Of a stretch of DNA of 64,000 nucleotides, positions 18,115 to 28,778 are shown piece after piece. The DNA is from Arthrobacter sp. C9C5. GTDB taxonomy: Bacteria; Actinomycetota; Actinomycetes; Actinomycetales; Micrococcaceae. The stretch is from NCBI RefSeq assembly GCF_013359735.1, contig NZ_JABFMX010000001.1, positions 124,001-188,000 on the forward strand. Direction: 5' to 3'. Each line of letters opens with the position of its first letter. The first letter of the stretch is position 1. The notes beneath the pieces are model-generated. The model had not been told where the DNA came from. It worked only from the letters and a program-made list of their open reading frames with translations, and made no database searches. The position numbers were made by a program, and so were the translations under genes.

Positions 18115-18846
18115 ATGCGTCGGTCCGGACCGTCCGTCAGGGTAGTTTCAGTAGGGTTTTGCGTCGCCGTTCTGCTGGCGTCCTGCTCTTCCCCCAGTGG
18201 ACCGCCAACGGGTTCGGCGACAGCGACGCCGTCGCCGGCCGCTTCATCCGCAAGCTCGAAACCGGGCCTGAAACCGTTGGCCCAGGCCTCCCCCCGGCCG
18301 ACCGGGCAGGCCGACTGGAAGACCTACACGACGCCTGATGGCACGCTCATGTTCGACTACCCGCCGGACTGGACCGTCAAGGACCGGGCCCGCGAGGCAG
18401 CGCCCGGCGGAGTCTTCATCGAAGTCCTCACCGGCGCCCGAAAGTCGATCGCAACCCTGCGGACCAACATTGTGACCAAGGCGAGCTGCACCCAGAAGCT
18501 GCCCTACGCCCTGATGGACTCGCAGGAGTTGCCGGCTCTTGCCCAGAACGGTGTGAAGCCGCGCTTTGTGTTCGAGGGCCGGGACGACCATGAGTCCTAC
18601 CCCTCAAGGCCGGCCCCGTTGTCCTACGGGATCACCTCCGCACCGCTGCCGGCCGGCCCCAGCGCCTGCCCGATCTTCCAGTTCTTCAACTGGCCGCCGG
18701 GCGTGGCGGCCTTCAGCGGCGTCTACGATCCGCTCGTTACGACACCGGGGGACACGCCCGACGTCGACACTCCGGAGTCCTACACGGGAACCGAAGAGTA
18801 CGACTCGCTACGGCAGATGATCACCTCGCTGCGCCCGGCTGACTAG
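18115..18846 (+). CDS. hypothetical lipoprotein
   Basis: 243 residues. It has a lipoprotein signal (MRRSGPSVRVV, hydrophobic run, lipobox VLLASC), a Ser/Thr/Pro linker to about residue 65, and a soluble domain starting TYTTPDGTLMFDYPPDWTVK, a sequence typical of PsbP-like or surface-lipoprotein beta domains. Function unknown. AAGGGGAGG at 18101-18109 supports ATG 18115 over the in-frame TTG at 18091. It is the last of three consecutive exported-protein genes on this strand. Confidence 0.72.
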   Translation: MRRSGPSVRVVSVGFCVAVLLASCSSPSGPPTGSATATPSPAASSASSKPGLKPLAQASPRPTGQADWKTYTTPDGTLMFDYPPDWTVKDRAREAAPGGVFIEVLTGARKSIATLRTNIVTKASCTQKLPYALMDSQELPALAQNGVKPRFVFEGRDDHESYPSRPAPLSYGITSAPLPAGPSACPIFQFFNWPPGVAAFSGVYDPLVTTPGDTPDVDTPESYTGTEEYDSLRQMITSLRPAD

Positions 18847-18869
18847 ACCCGACCCGGGCGTCACCTACC

Positions 18870-18884
18870 GAGCGCACCGCGCTC
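18870..18884 (+). terminator. possible weak terminator hairpin
   Basis: GAGCGC (18870-18875), a 3-nt loop and GCGCTC (18879-18884) lie 24 nt after the lipoprotein stop. There is no T run, so it is weak. Confidence 0.3.
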
Positions 18885-18952
18885 CCGCTTAGGGGGCCAA
18901 ACACGTCCATCCCGGGCTGGACACTCCGGGGCGGCTTACGCTGTGCCATCGC

Positions 18953-18968
18953 CCACTACATGTGGTGC
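18953..18968. promoter_or_regulatory. NrdR-box-like palindrome (distal)
   Basis: The core ACTACATGTGGT (18955-18966) is a near-palindrome similar to the NrdR box acaCwAtATaTwGtgt. It lies about 235 bp upstream of the second box. NrdR normally uses two boxes about three helical turns apart, so the distance is unusual and this one may be chance. Confidence 0.35.
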
Positions 18969-19052
18969 TTCGTGCCACTCCCCGGCCCGCTGCGACGCAC
19001 CCGCGACACGCCGTCCAAAATGCGACACGCGGGGCGGTTAATTGTGGCTAAG

Positions 19053-19128
19053 TACTCCACAGGGTGTGGATTTCGTCCTCGAAAATGGCTGAAATCCGGA
19101 CATTTTGAAGGCCCTGGGCTGTGGATTA
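19053..19128. promoter_or_regulatory. cluster of DnaA-box-like sites upstream of nrdH
   Basis: Three 9-mers close to the DnaA box TTATCCACA or its complement: TACTCCACA (19053-19061), TGTGGATTT (19065-19073) and TGTGGATTA (19120-19128). They lie in an unusually AT-rich patch of this GC-rich genome. DnaA controls nrd transcription in Escherichia coli; whether it does so here is an inference. Confidence 0.4.
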
Positions 19129-19186
19129 AAGGTGGGTTAAATGACATACTTGTAATACATCATCTTGGGGTCCGCGCGGGACTCTT

Positions 19187-19202
19187 GCACTACATGTAGT
19201 AT
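19187..19202. promoter_or_regulatory. NrdR box upstream of nrdHIEF
   Basis: ACTACATGTAGT (19189-19200) is a perfect 12-bp palindrome; over 16 bp it agrees with the NrdR consensus at about 12 positions. It lies 125 bp upstream of nrdH, where an ATP/dATP-sensing NrdR repressor would control the ribonucleotide reductase operon. nrdR itself is not in the window. Confidence 0.6.
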
Positions 19203-19326
19203 CGACATACAGTTCGAGCGGAGCGGTTGCAGACCGCCAGGCGAGGCCAGTAACGGATAAGGATTCCTGTTCCGGTCAGGCCCCACCGGACACGAACCAC
19301 AGACTTCAACAAAGGGGACTCAGGAC

Positions 19327-19572
19327 ATGACCGTTACGGTTTACACGAAGCCGGCTTGCGTGCAGTGCAACGCCACCTACCGCGCTCTCGACAAGAAGGG
19401 CATCGCCTACCAGAGCGTCGACATCTCCCAGGATGCCGAGGCCCTTGAGCGCCTCAAGTCCCTGGGCTACATGCAGGCCCCGGTCGTCGTCACCGACCAG
19501 GACCACTGGTCCGGGTTCCGCCCGGACAAGATCGAAGAACTGGCACAGGCTGCCGCCGTCGCGGTCGCCTGA
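19327..19572 (+). CDS. nrdH: glutaredoxin-like protein NrdH
   Basis: An 81-residue thioredoxin-fold electron donor for class Ib ribonucleotide reductase. The redox motif CVQC is at residues 12-15 (KPACVQCN), the cis-Pro region is QAPVVV, and the C-terminal end of the fold has HWSGFRPDKIEEL, a signature of NrdH rather than ordinary glutaredoxin. It is the first gene of nrdHIEF; nrdI starts 42 nt downstream. Confidence 0.95.
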   Translation: MTVTVYTKPACVQCNATYRALDKKGIAYQSVDISQDAEALERLKSLGYMQAPVVVTDQDHWSGFRPDKIEELAQAAAVAVA

Positions 19573-19614
19573 AAGCCAACACACGGCACAAGCACGTCAG
19601 ATGAGGTGACTCCG

Positions 19615-20109
19615 ATGGCACCGGTTATAGCGGCAACAGCCGATGCGCCGCTGGCAGCAGGCGCCGGAAGTCCGGACACGGTCCGGACCACCAGCAGCCA
19701 CCTCATCTACTTTTCCTCCACCTCCGAGAACACCAGACGCTTCGTTGCGAAGCTGGGTGTCGACGCCGCCCGCATCCCCCTCCACGCGAGGGAACCGGGG
19801 CTGGTGGCGACCGAGCCCTACGTGCTGGTGCTTCCCACGTACGGGGGGACGGGGGGAGAGGGATCGGTTCCGAAGCAGGTCATTCGCTTTCTGAACGATC
19901 CGAGGAACCGGCAACAGCTCCGTGGAGTGATCGGGGCGGGCAACACGAACTTTGGGGACAACTACTGCATGGCCGGGGATATCGTCGCCGCCAAATGCCA
20001 GGTCCCGCACCTATATCGTTTCGAACTCATGGGGACGCCGGAAGACGTCAGCCGAGTACAACAAGGATTGGAAGAATTTTGGACACGACTGTCGCAGACA
20101 CCGAAGTGA
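19615..20109 (+). CDS. nrdI: flavodoxin-like NrdI
   Basis: A 164-residue flavodoxin that generates the oxidant needed to assemble the Mn2-tyrosyl radical cofactor of NrdF. After an Ala-rich extension, the family begins [18 protein letters not shown] (FMN phosphate loop). LPTYGGTG and [19 protein letters not shown] follow. ATG 19615 is favoured because GAGGTG (19603-19608) lies 6 nt upstream; GTG 19606 is also in frame. The stop overlaps the start region of nrdE. Confidence 0.94.
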   Translation: MAPVIAATADAPLAAGAGSPDTVRTTSSHLIYFSSTSENTRRFVAKLGVDAARIPLHAREPGLVATEPYVLVLPTYGGTGGEGSVPKQVIRFLNDPRNRQQLRGVIGAGNTNFGDNYCMAGDIVAAKCQVPHLYRFELMGTPEDVSRVQQGLEEFWTRLSQTPK

Positions 20110-22298
20110 CCGGGGGCTCCCACGCGGCCAGCAATACCGCCGTCGAGAAGCACACCGTCCCCGGCGAGAAGCCGGCCATGCCGGCCGCCTACCAGGGCCT
20201 GGGCTACCACGAGCTCAACGCCATGCTGAACCTCTACGGCCCCAACGGCGAGATCCAGTTCGAGGCCGACCGGGAGGCTGCGCACCAGTACTTCCTGCAG
20301 CACGTGAACAACAACACCGTGTTCTTCCACGACCTCGAGGAAAAGCTCGACTACCTCGTCAAGAACGAGTACTACGAGCGGGAAACCCTCGACCAGTACA
20401 CGATGAACTTCATCCGCGAGCTCTTCAACCGCGCGTACAAGAAGAAGTTCCGCTTCGAGACCTTCCTCGGCGCGTTCAAGTTCTACACCTCCTACACGCT
20501 CAAGACGTTCGACGGAAAGCGCTTCCTGGAGCGCTACGAGGACCGCGTCTGCATGGTGGCCCTGCACCTGGCCCGCGGCGACGAGAAGCTCGCCACCGCG
20601 ATGGTGGACGAGATCATCGAAGGCCGCTTCCAGCCGGCCACCCCGACGTTCCTGAACGCCGGCAAGAAGCAGCGAGGCGAGCTGGTCTCCTGCTTCCTGC
20701 TCCGCATCGAAGACAACATGGAGTCGATCGGCCGGTCCATCAACTCCGCGCTGCAGCTCTCCAAGCGCGGCGGCGGCGTCGCGTTCGCGCTGACCAACAT
20801 CCGCGAGGTCGGCGCGCCGATCAAGCAGATCGAGAACCAGTCCTCCGGTGTAATCCCCGTGATGAAGCTCCTCGAGGACAGCTTCTCCTACGCCAACCAG
20901 CTCGGTGCCCGCCAGGGCGCCGGCGCGGTGTACCTGCACGCGCACCACCCGGACATCTACCGCTTCCTGGACACCAAGCGCGAGAACGCGGACGAGAAGA
21001 TCCGCATCAAGACCCTCTCGCTCGGCGTAGTGATCCCGGACATCACCTTCGAGCTGGCCAAGAAGGACGAGGACATGTACCTGTTCTCGCCGTACGACGT
21101 CGAAAAGGTCTACGGCATGCCGTTCTCCGACGTCTCGGTCACCGAGAAGTACTACGAGATGGTGGACGATTCCCGGATCAAGAAGACCAAGATCAAGGCC
21201 CGCGAGTTCTTCCAGACCCTCGCCGAGATCCAGTTCGAATCCGGCTACCCGTACATCATGTTCGAGGACACCGTAAACCGGGAAAACCCGATCGACGGCA
21301 AGATCATCATGTCCAACCTGTGCTCGGAGATCCTCCAGGTTTCCCAGCCCACGACGTACCACGATGACCTGTCCTACGACACCACCGGTAAGGACATCTC
21401 CTGCAACCTGGGTTCGATGAACATTGCCAAGGCCATGGACTCGCCGGACTTCGGCCTGACCATCGAGACGGCCATCCGCTCGCTCTCGGCCGTCTCGGAC
21501 ATGTCCAACATCACCTCGGTGCCCTCGATCGCCCGCGGCAACGACCAGAGCCACGCCATCGGTCTCGGCCAGATGAACCTGCACGGCTACCTGGCCCGCG
21601 AGCGGGTCCACTACGGCTCCGAAGAGGGCCTGGACTTCACCAACATCTACTTCTACACGGTGGTGTTCCACGCGGTCCGTGCCTCCAACCTGCTGGCCAT
21701 CCAGACCGGCCAGACCTTCGGCGGCTTCGAGAAGTCCAAGTACGCGTCCGGTGAGTTCTTCGACAAGTACACGGACCGGGAATGGGTCCCGCAGACGGCG
21801 AAGGTTGCCGAGCTGTTCGCGCACATCCACATCCCCACGCAGGATGACTGGCGCGAGCTGAAGGCTTCCGTCATGGAGCACGGCATCTACAACCAGAACC
21901 TGCAGGCCGTCCCGCCGACCGGCTCGATCTCCTACATCAACAACTCCACCTCCTCGATCCACCCGGTGGCGTCCAAGATCGAGATCCGCAAGGAAGGCAA
22001 GCTGGGCCGCGTGTACTACCCGGCGCCGTACCTGACCAACGACAATCTGGAGTACTACCAGGACGCGTACGAGATCGGCTACGAGAAGGTCATCGACACC
22101 TACGCCGCTGCCACGCAGCACGTGGACCAGGGCCTGTCCCTGACGCTGTTCTTCAAGGACACCGCCACCACGCGCGACATCAACAAGGCCCAGATCTACG
22201 CCTGGAAGAAGGGCATCAAGACCATCTACTACATCCGTCTCCGCCAGCTCGCGCTGGAAGGGACCGAGGTGGAAAATTGTGTCTCGTGCATGCTTTAA
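20079..22298 (+). CDS. nrdE: class Ib ribonucleotide reductase, alpha subunit
   Basis: A 739-residue catalytic subunit that makes deoxyribonucleotides from NDPs. It has [10 protein letters not shown] and GELVSCFLL (redox Cys), MSNLCSEIL (the N-x-C-x-E active-site motif with the radical Cys) and [18 protein letters not shown]. The C-terminus VENCVSCML carries the Cys pair reduced by NrdH. It lacks the ATP-cone of class Ia, as expected. The start is uncertain: TTG 20079 overlaps nrdI and follows AAGGA, GTG 20106 overlaps the nrdI stop as GTGA, and an ATG lies near 20177. nrdF does not follow directly; an endonuclease gene intervenes. Confidence 0.96.
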   Translation: MDTTVADTEVTGGSHAASNTAVEKHTVPGEKPAMPAAYQGLGYHELNAMLNLYGPNGEIQFEADREAAHQYFLQHVNNNTVFFHDLEEKLDYLVKNEYYERETLDQYTMNFIRELFNRAYKKKFRFETFLGAFKFYTSYTLKTFDGKRFLERYEDRVCMVALHLARGDEKLATAMVDEIIEGRFQPATPTFLNAGKKQRGELVSCFLLRIEDNMESIGRSINSALQLSKRGGGVAFALTNIREVGAPIKQIENQSSGVIPVMKLLEDSFSYANQLGARQGAGAVYLHAHHPDIYRFLDTKRENADEKIRIKTLSLGVVIPDITFELAKKDEDMYLFSPYDVEKVYGMPFSDVSVTEKYYEMVDDSRIKKTKIKAREFFQTLAEIQFESGYPYIMFEDTVNRENPIDGKIIMSNLCSEILQVSQPTTYHDDLSYDTTGKDISCNLGSMNIAKAMDSPDFGLTIETAIRSLSAVSDMSNITSVPSIARGNDQSHAIGLGQMNLHGYLARERVHYGSEEGLDFTNIYFYTVVFHAVRASNLLAIQTGQTFGGFEKSKYASGEFFDKYTDREWVPQTAKVAELFAHIHIPTQDDWRELKASVMEHGIYNQNLQAVPPTGSISYINNSTSSIHPVASKIEIRKEGKLGRVYYPAPYLTNDNLEYYQDAYEIGYEKVIDTYAAATQHVDQGLSLTLFFKDTATTRDINKAQIYAWKKGIKTIYYIRLRQLALEGTEVENCVSCML

Positions 22299-22334
22299 TC
22301 AACTGAAATAGGTTGTTTTTCATTAGGGGATGAA

Positions 22335-24100
<1,766 letters not shown>

Positions 24101-24129
24101 GTCCGTCCCCGTCTTCTGTTCAACAAAAC

Positions 24130-24163
24130 GACGACCCCGCACGCAGAAGCGTGCGGGGTCGTC
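24130..24163 (+). terminator. terminator after nrdF
   Basis: A perfect 15-bp stem (24130-24144 with 24149-24163) and a 4-nt AGAA loop lie 29 nt after the nrdF stop, followed by TTG rather than a long T run and preceded by AACAAAA. It is strong enough to end the operon, and could act in both directions. Confidence 0.8.
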
Positions 24164-24264
24164 TTGCGTCGGGGCCGCTGTGCCGGAAGAAAACTTCGCC
24201 GGGAGGGTCCAGCGGGAGATTCCGGACGTAGTATCAGCGCATACGGAAGAACTGAGGCGAGCCG

Positions 24265-25026
24265 ATGAACACCGACGGGTCAAAGATGGACGGCCCTTCC
24301 GGGCAGTCAGAACAGGGCGGGAGCGTGAGCGGCGAACTGGCCACACGGCTCAGCGACCTGGCGAGGGAGCTGCAGCAAGAAAATGACGTTGACACCGTTC
24401 TATCCGGGATAGTCCAGGCTGCCGTCCAGCTCATCCCTGGAGCCGCCGATGCGTCCATTAGCGTGGTCACCGGTCGGAAGGCAATCGATTCACCAGTCGC
24501 TTCGGGAGACCTTCCCCGCAGGGTTGACGCTCTGCAAAGTTCATCCGGACAGGGGCCTTGCCTAGATGCGGCCTACGAGGAGCGGATTGTGCGTGTTCCC
24601 GACCTCCGCACTGAGACCCGTTGGCCGGCCTTCTCCCGAGGCGCGGCTGAGCTTGGGGCGCGCAGCATGCTTTCAATGCAGTTGTTCGTCGAAGGCGATC
24701 GGCTGGGTGCGTTGAACCTCTACGGCGCCGCTCCGAACGCTTTCGACCTCGAGTCCGAGCAAATCGGACTGCTCGTCGCCGCCCACGCAGCGGTGGCCTT
24801 CGCCGACTCCCAGAAAATCAGCCAGCTCAACGAGGCGCTAATATCCCGCCAACTCATCGGCCAGGCTGAAGGCATCCTCATGGAACGCTACAAACTAACC
24901 GCCCAGCAGGCCTTCATGGTCCTCACCCGCGCCAGCACCACTTCCAATACGAAACTGCGTGATGTGGCAGAAAACCTGACCAGCAGCGGAGAAATACCGC
25001 CCGGAATACGTCCGCGTCCGAGCTGA
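24265..25026 (+). CDS. GAF-ANTAR domain regulator
   Basis: 253 residues. A GAF sensor domain (about 30-175) contains SISVV, SSSGQGPCLDAAYEER, RWPAFSRGAAELGARSMLSMQLF and GALNLYG. An ANTAR RNA-binding domain follows (about 188-245: ALISRQLIGQAEGILMERY, AFMVLTRASTTSNTKLRDVA). ANTAR proteins act as transcription antiterminators on nascent RNA; GAF-ANTAR proteins are abundant in actinobacteria and their signals are mostly unknown. It is separated from nrdF by a terminator, so it is an independent unit. Confidence 0.92.
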   Translation: MNTDGSKMDGPSGQSEQGGSVSGELATRLSDLARELQQENDVDTVLSGIVQAAVQLIPGAADASISVVTGRKAIDSPVASGDLPRRVDALQSSSGQGPCLDAAYEERIVRVPDLRTETRWPAFSRGAAELGARSMLSMQLFVEGDRLGALNLYGAAPNAFDLESEQIGLLVAAHAAVAFADSQKISQLNEALISRQLIGQAEGILMERYKLTAQQAFMVLTRASTTSNTKLRDVAENLTSSGEIPPGIRPRPS

Positions 25027-25046
25027 CGCGGCTCCGCTGCAGATCG

Positions 25047-25280
25047 TCAGTTCGCGCCAGCCGGGCTCCGGAAAGGCTCGTCGTCCTGCGGTGCGCTCCG
25101 GCGCCGGTGTACTTCCTCATCGACAAGGAGGAGGAGCTCGCTGGCGCCGGTCCGGCCTCCGAGCTTCTGCACTTGGAGCAGTGATTGGCGCAACTTCAGG
25201 AGGTCTTCAGCGGGTACGAACGGCCACCTTCCGAAGCGGTGGAATACCCGCTCATAGTACTCGCGGCTGGACTGTTCCAT
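25047..25280 (-). CDS. small hypothetical protein
   Basis: A 77-residue polar protein beginning MEQSSREYYERVFHRF, with a probable helical middle (EDLLKLRQSLLQVQKL) and a basic tail. No family was recognised. Its ATG overlaps the stop of the upstream gene (ATGA at 25277-25280), which supports it as a real second gene of a two-gene unit. It ends 20 bp from the convergent GAF-ANTAR gene. Confidence 0.55.
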   Translation of the reverse strand: MEQSSREYYERVFHRFGRWPFVPAEDLLKLRQSLLQVQKLGGRTGASELLLLVDEEVHRRRSAPQDDEPFRSPAGAN

Positions 25281-25567
25281 CAGGCGGCCGCCCGCGTTGT
25301 AGTATCCGGGCGGTACCCGCCGGGGGCGTGATGTATGTGAATTGTCTGGGCGCCGGCCTGTGAGAGGGCGCGGAGCGCTTCAGGGCAGTCTACGCGGAGC
25401 TGTTCAAGATCAAGCAGGACGCCGAAGCCGGGCAGGACCCGCGATGCGCGTCGCACCACCGCGAGGAGGGCTTGGACGTTCCTGGGGGTCAACCTGCCGG
25501 CCGGTCGAAGGGTGACGGCGGCAGCATCCATGTCGACGGCGACAGTTACGGAGAGTTTCGCAGGCAT
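25280..25567 (-). CDS. STAS-like small protein
   Basis: 95 residues: MPAKLSVTVAVDMDAAAVTLRPAGRLT, then NVQALLAVVRRASRVLPGFGVLLDLEQLRV. The beta-strand, Gly-Leu-Thr turn, helix and LLDL strand order resembles a STAS (anti-sigma antagonist-like) domain, without the usual phosphorylatable Ser in the expected spot as far as I can tell. The ATG at 25567 follows AAAGGA with good spacing; a longer version from 25675 is less likely. It is translationally coupled to the 77-residue gene downstream. Confidence 0.6.
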   Translation of the reverse strand: MPAKLSVTVAVDMDAAAVTLRPAGRLTPRNVQALLAVVRRASRVLPGFGVLLDLEQLRVDCPEALRALSQAGAQTIHIHHAPGGYRPDTTTRAAA

Positions 25568-25803
25568 ATAGCGTGTCCTTTGCAAAAGAACGGAGGCCAC
25601 TGCCTGACCTCCTCCAGAGTACCAAGTCACCGCTGGCATGGACCTGTTTGTGACAATGGATTCCGGGTCTTCCATGCAGGGTCGGTCCGTCGCCGGACTG
25701 CAATCGATCGCCTTCTACGTCTCGATGGCCTGGCCGCCCTGCACCGCGGGCGTGACCGGTGATCAGCGGTTCTGCCGGCAAAGCGCAATACCGCACCACG
25801 CCG

Positions 25804-26877
25804 TCACCAGCCGCCGCGCGTCGGCGTGTGACCCTTTCTGGCGTCGTCGGGCATTGTCATTTCGGCCCGCAGGCCCAGGAGCCGGATAGGCCGCCCCGCT
25901 TCGATTCCGGCTGCGAGGTCCAAGGCCCGGGCGAGGATCTCGTCCCGATCGAAGGTCTCGGGAATCTTCCTCGCGTGGGTCTTGGTCAGGAACGGTGCGT
26001 ATCGAACCTTCAGGGTCAACCCAATGACGGGTCGTCCTTCGGCCGCAACATCCTCGAGGACACGCGTTGTCAGCTCCCTGACGGCGTCGTCCACCTGGGC
26101 CGGCTCGGTCAGGTCGCGCTGGAAGGTGGTCTCCCGGCTGTGCCCGCGGGCAACCCACGGGGTGGCGTCCACTACGCTGGCGCCGTCCCCGCGTCCCAGC
26201 TCCGCGTACCAAGGCCCCATTTTGGGGCCGAACTCGTGGACCAGGTCCTGGGGGTCGGTGGCGGCGAGCTCGGCGACTGTGTTGACGCCGAGCTTAGCCA
26301 GCCGCCCGGACACCTTGGTTCCGATGCCCCACAGGTCTTTGGTGGGCCGACTGCCCATGACCTCGAGCCAGTTCGCGGCAGTGAGGCGGAAGACGCCGGC
26401 CGGCTTGCCGAACCCGGTGGCCACCTTGGCCCGGACCAGGGTGTCACCGATGCCCACGCTGCAATGCAGCTGCGTCCGCTCCAGGACGGCGGCCTGCACC
26501 TGCCGGGCGTAGGCTTCCGGATCCCCTGACTCGATGCCGACGAAGGCCTCGTCCCAGCCCAGTACCTGCACGGTGGCGCCGGGCTGCGCGTGCAGGGTAG
26601 CCATCACCGTCTCAGACGCCGCGAGGTAGGCCTCGGGATCGACTGGCAGGATCACGGCGTCGGGCACTTTTCGGGCAGCAATGCGCAAGGGCATTCCGGA
26701 CCCCACACCGTACGCCCTCGCTTCGTAGGACGCGGTTGAGACCACGGCTCGTTCTGTGGGGTCGCCCCGGCCGCCGACGATGATCGGCTTGCCCGCAAGC
26801 TCCGGCCGCCGGAGCACCTCGACGGCGGCGATGAACTGGTCGAGATCGACGTGAAGCACCCAAGGGATTCCGTTCAC
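25804..26877 (-). CDS. dinB: DNA polymerase IV (Y-family translesion polymerase)
   Basis: 357 residues. The palm motifs are present: VLHVDLDQFIAAVE near residue 7 (metal-binding Asp), SYEARAYGVGSGMPL near 60, and GWDEAF near 115 (catalytic Asp-Glu). The helix-hairpin-helix region KDLWGIGTKVSGRLAKLG is near 190 and the little-finger domain follows. It copies damaged DNA with low fidelity. The best start is GTG 26877 (VNGIPWVLHVD); the ATG at 26949 would add a stretch foreign to the family. The C-terminus ends soon after the little finger, with no clear clamp-binding peptide. Confidence 0.9.
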   Translation of the reverse strand: MNGIPWVLHVDLDQFIAAVEVLRRPELAGKPIIVGGRGDPTERAVVSTASYEARAYGVGSGMPLRIAARKVPDAVILPVDPEAYLAASETVMATLHAQPGATVQVLGWDEAFVGIESGDPEAYARQVQAAVLERTQLHCSVGIGDTLVRAKVATGFGKPAGVFRLTAANWLEVMGSRPTKDLWGIGTKVSGRLAKLGVNTVAELAATDPQDLVHEFGPKMGPWYAELGRGDGASVVDATPWVARGHSRETTFQRDLTEPAQVDDAVRELTTRVLEDVAAEGRPVIGLTLKVRYAPFLTKTHARKIPETFDRDEILARALDLAAGIEAGRPIRLLGLRAEMTMPDDARKGHTPTRGGW

Positions 26878-26968
26878 GCCACCAGTCTGCCCTAAACGTC
26901 CCCGGTAGGCACCCGGCCAAACGGCATTGAGAGGGGTGCATGCGAGCATGTGAGAAGTGGCACTTTGG

Positions 26969-27022
26969 TTGACTTTTCAAGTGATGATGTAAAGATAGAT
27001 GCATACGCATATAAACGCGTAT
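26969..27022 (+). promoter_or_regulatory. promoter and ATACGC/GCGTAT operator-like repeat upstream of the SDR gene
   Basis: A -35-like TTGACT lies near 26969, with AT-rich TAAAGATA downstream as a possible -10. An inverted repeat follows: ATACGC (27003-27008), 8 bp, GCGTAT (27017-27022). The repeat sits where a repressor would block transcription toward the SDR reading frame. The whole patch is much more AT-rich than its surroundings. Confidence 0.45.
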
Positions 27023-27081
27023 CGCGGGGCCGCCGGTACAACGACCCTGACCGCGATATCGCTGAGAGATTGAATTAAGCC

Positions 27082-27800
27082 ATGCAACTCGAGAAAAGGG
27101 CGCTTTCATTACCGGTGGCGGATCGGGGTTGGGGCTCGCGACCGCGAAGACCTTCATTGCAGAAGGTGCGAAGGTCATGATCTTCGACTTCAATCCCAAG
27201 TCGCAGGAAGCGGCCAACGAGATCGGCGCGAAGTTCTTCCAGGGGGACGTCTCGAAGGCCGAGAGCGTCGAGGCGGCCGTCGCGAAGACCGTCGAGGAAT
27301 TCGGCAGCCTTGATATCGCCGTTGCCTCGGCGGGCGTTGGCGGCGAAGGCGACGTCGTCACCTCGACCGTGGAAAACTGGGAACGCACCAACGGCATCGA
27401 CTACTCGGGAGGGTTCTACACCAACAAGTACGTCACCGAGCAGCTCCTCAAGCAGGGCTATGGCGGCGTCGTGGCCAACCTCGCTTCGATGTTCGGCCTG
27501 GTGGCCGTTTCGAACAACATCGCCTACTCGGCCTCGAAGGGCGGCGTTATGGACATGACCCGCGCCGCCGGGACTATGCATGCGAAGGAGGGCATCCGTG
27601 TTAATGCGGTGGCCCCGGGTGTCATCCGAACCCCGCTCATCGACGAGCCGACCCTCGAGCAGTACGCAAGCCTGCACCCGGCCGGTCGCGTAGGCGAGGC
27701 GCAGGAGGTCGCCGCCCTCATCACCTTCCTCGCGAGCGGCAAGGCGAAGTTCATCACCGGTGCGACCATTCCGATCGACGGCGGCTACACCGCCGTCTAG
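27082..27800 (+). pseudogene. short-chain dehydrogenase/reductase, frameshifted near the start
   Basis: From about 27108 the frame reads FITGGGSGLGLATA (NAD-binding TGxxxGxG), later NLASMFG with the catalytic Ser, AYSASKGG with Tyr and Lys, and the C-terminal ATIPIDGGYTAV: a complete SDR. The only well-placed start, ATG 27082 (MQLEK), is in a different frame. One extra base in the A/G run at 27094-27100 would join them (MQLEKKGAFITGG). Starting at TTG 27129 would lose the cofactor loop. It is either a recent single-base deletion or a sequencing error; no convincing slippery heptamer was seen. Confidence 0.75.
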
Positions 27801-27846
27801 CTGTACTGAGCCGGGAGGTTATTGACATATAGGGCTTGAAAACGAG

Positions 27847-28110
27847 GAGGACCTCCGGGCTAAGTGGAGCTGTCTAGTTCACACACTTTGTACTCGGAGG
27901 TCCTCGTGTCCCACGTTAATGCCCGGCTGACAGTTCATGTAAGACGCCTGATCGTTGACCGGGTGGCAGCGTACCGGTGGATCCGCTGTTTCAGAAAGCC
28001 GAGGCCGCGGCCGGCCCACCGACAAACAAGACGCTCGTCTGAGCGCAGTCCTCACGGTCGACGCCTATCTCGAGGTCGAAGCGAGGGACTGAGTTCGTTT
28101 AGCTGCCATC
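27847..28110 (+). mobile_element. IS481-family left-end remnant with truncated transposase
   Basis: An 11-bp inverted repeat (27847-27857 and 27895-27905) flanks a terminal-repeat-like stretch. It is followed at GTG 27906 by SHVNARLTVHVRRLIVDRV, a match to the N-terminus of IS481-family transposases as I know them. Similarity fades after about residue 27; a WIRCFRK scrap could be the HTH end. No DDE domain or right end is seen. A short frame starting near 27990 (GRGRPTDKQDARL...) looks like the tail of some other protein, so the region is mosaic. Confidence 0.6.
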
Positions 28111-28319
28111 CATGGTGCGGAATTCGTTCCGGCGTGCGGCTGAGGGTGGTTGACCGATGGAGGTGTCGGGAGGAGCATTAGGCGTGCAGCAGTGCCACTT
28201 TTCACCGCGCCTCTGAAGTTGGTGCGGAATAGCCGTTACGCTCCCGGTTGAGGCCGAAGCTTCAATTGTCGATACTGGCTCACATCTCACTTTCGCTCAC
28301 GTTATGCGAGGAGATCAAA

Positions 28320-28778
28320 ATGAGCGTGAAAATCAAGACACGGATGACCCGCCGATTTGGTGCCGTCTTGTGCCTTGTGATCGTACTGCTCTCAGCGGGG
28401 ATCGCCCAACCAGCTTCCGCCGCCTCGAGAATCGACGGTCCGTACAACCTGGTGTGTGAGAAATACGACAACAAGTTGTCGGTCAACCCGCCCCGGATCT
28501 GGGCGTCCAACCGTACAGAGCTGGTTCTATGGAAGGTCTATATCTGGCGTTGGGACGGTGCCAAATGGAACCAGTACGTCGTTTATGACTTCTGGTCTAC
28601 TTACAATGTCTTTGGGCAGAGCCTCACAAGCTGGGGTCCCTGGTATCACAACAGCACGATGAATCTTCCGGTGAATCACAGCGGATACTACCGAATCACG
28701 TCCGCCATCGTAGGCACTCAGGGAGGCGTACAGTTTGCTGGTCATGTTGATGGAGGTAAAATCTGTTACGTCTCATAA
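28320..28778 (+). CDS. small secreted protein
   Basis: 152 residues. The N-terminus is a clear Sec signal peptide (MSVKIKTRMTRR, hydrophobic run, cleavage after AQPASA). The mature part is rich in Trp and Tyr (VYIWRWDGAKWNQYVVYDFW, SWGPWYHNS) with two Cys, and likely forms an extracellular beta domain. AGGAG lies 8-10 nt upstream of ATG 28320. The codon use is less GC-biased than the chromosome around it, which fits acquired DNA. No family recognised. Confidence 0.65.
   Translation: MSVKIKTRMTRRFGAVLCLVIVLLSAGIAQPASAASRIDGPYNLVCEKYDNKLSVNPPRIWASNRTELVLWKVYIWRWDGAKWNQYVVYDFWSTYNVFGQSLTSWGPWYHNSTMNLPVNHSGYYRITSAIVGTQGGVQFAGHVDGGKICYVS

Noticed and set aside
19962..22121. A 719-codon leftward frame opposite nrdE
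   Set aside because: Antisense shadow of nrdE produced by strong third-position GC bias; repetitive LxxV/D/R composition with no known motif.
27091..27100. Programmed -1 frameshift in the SDR gene
   Set aside because: The run GAG AAA AGG does not form a proper X XXY YYZ slippery heptamer and no downstream stimulator was seen; a single-base indel is simpler.
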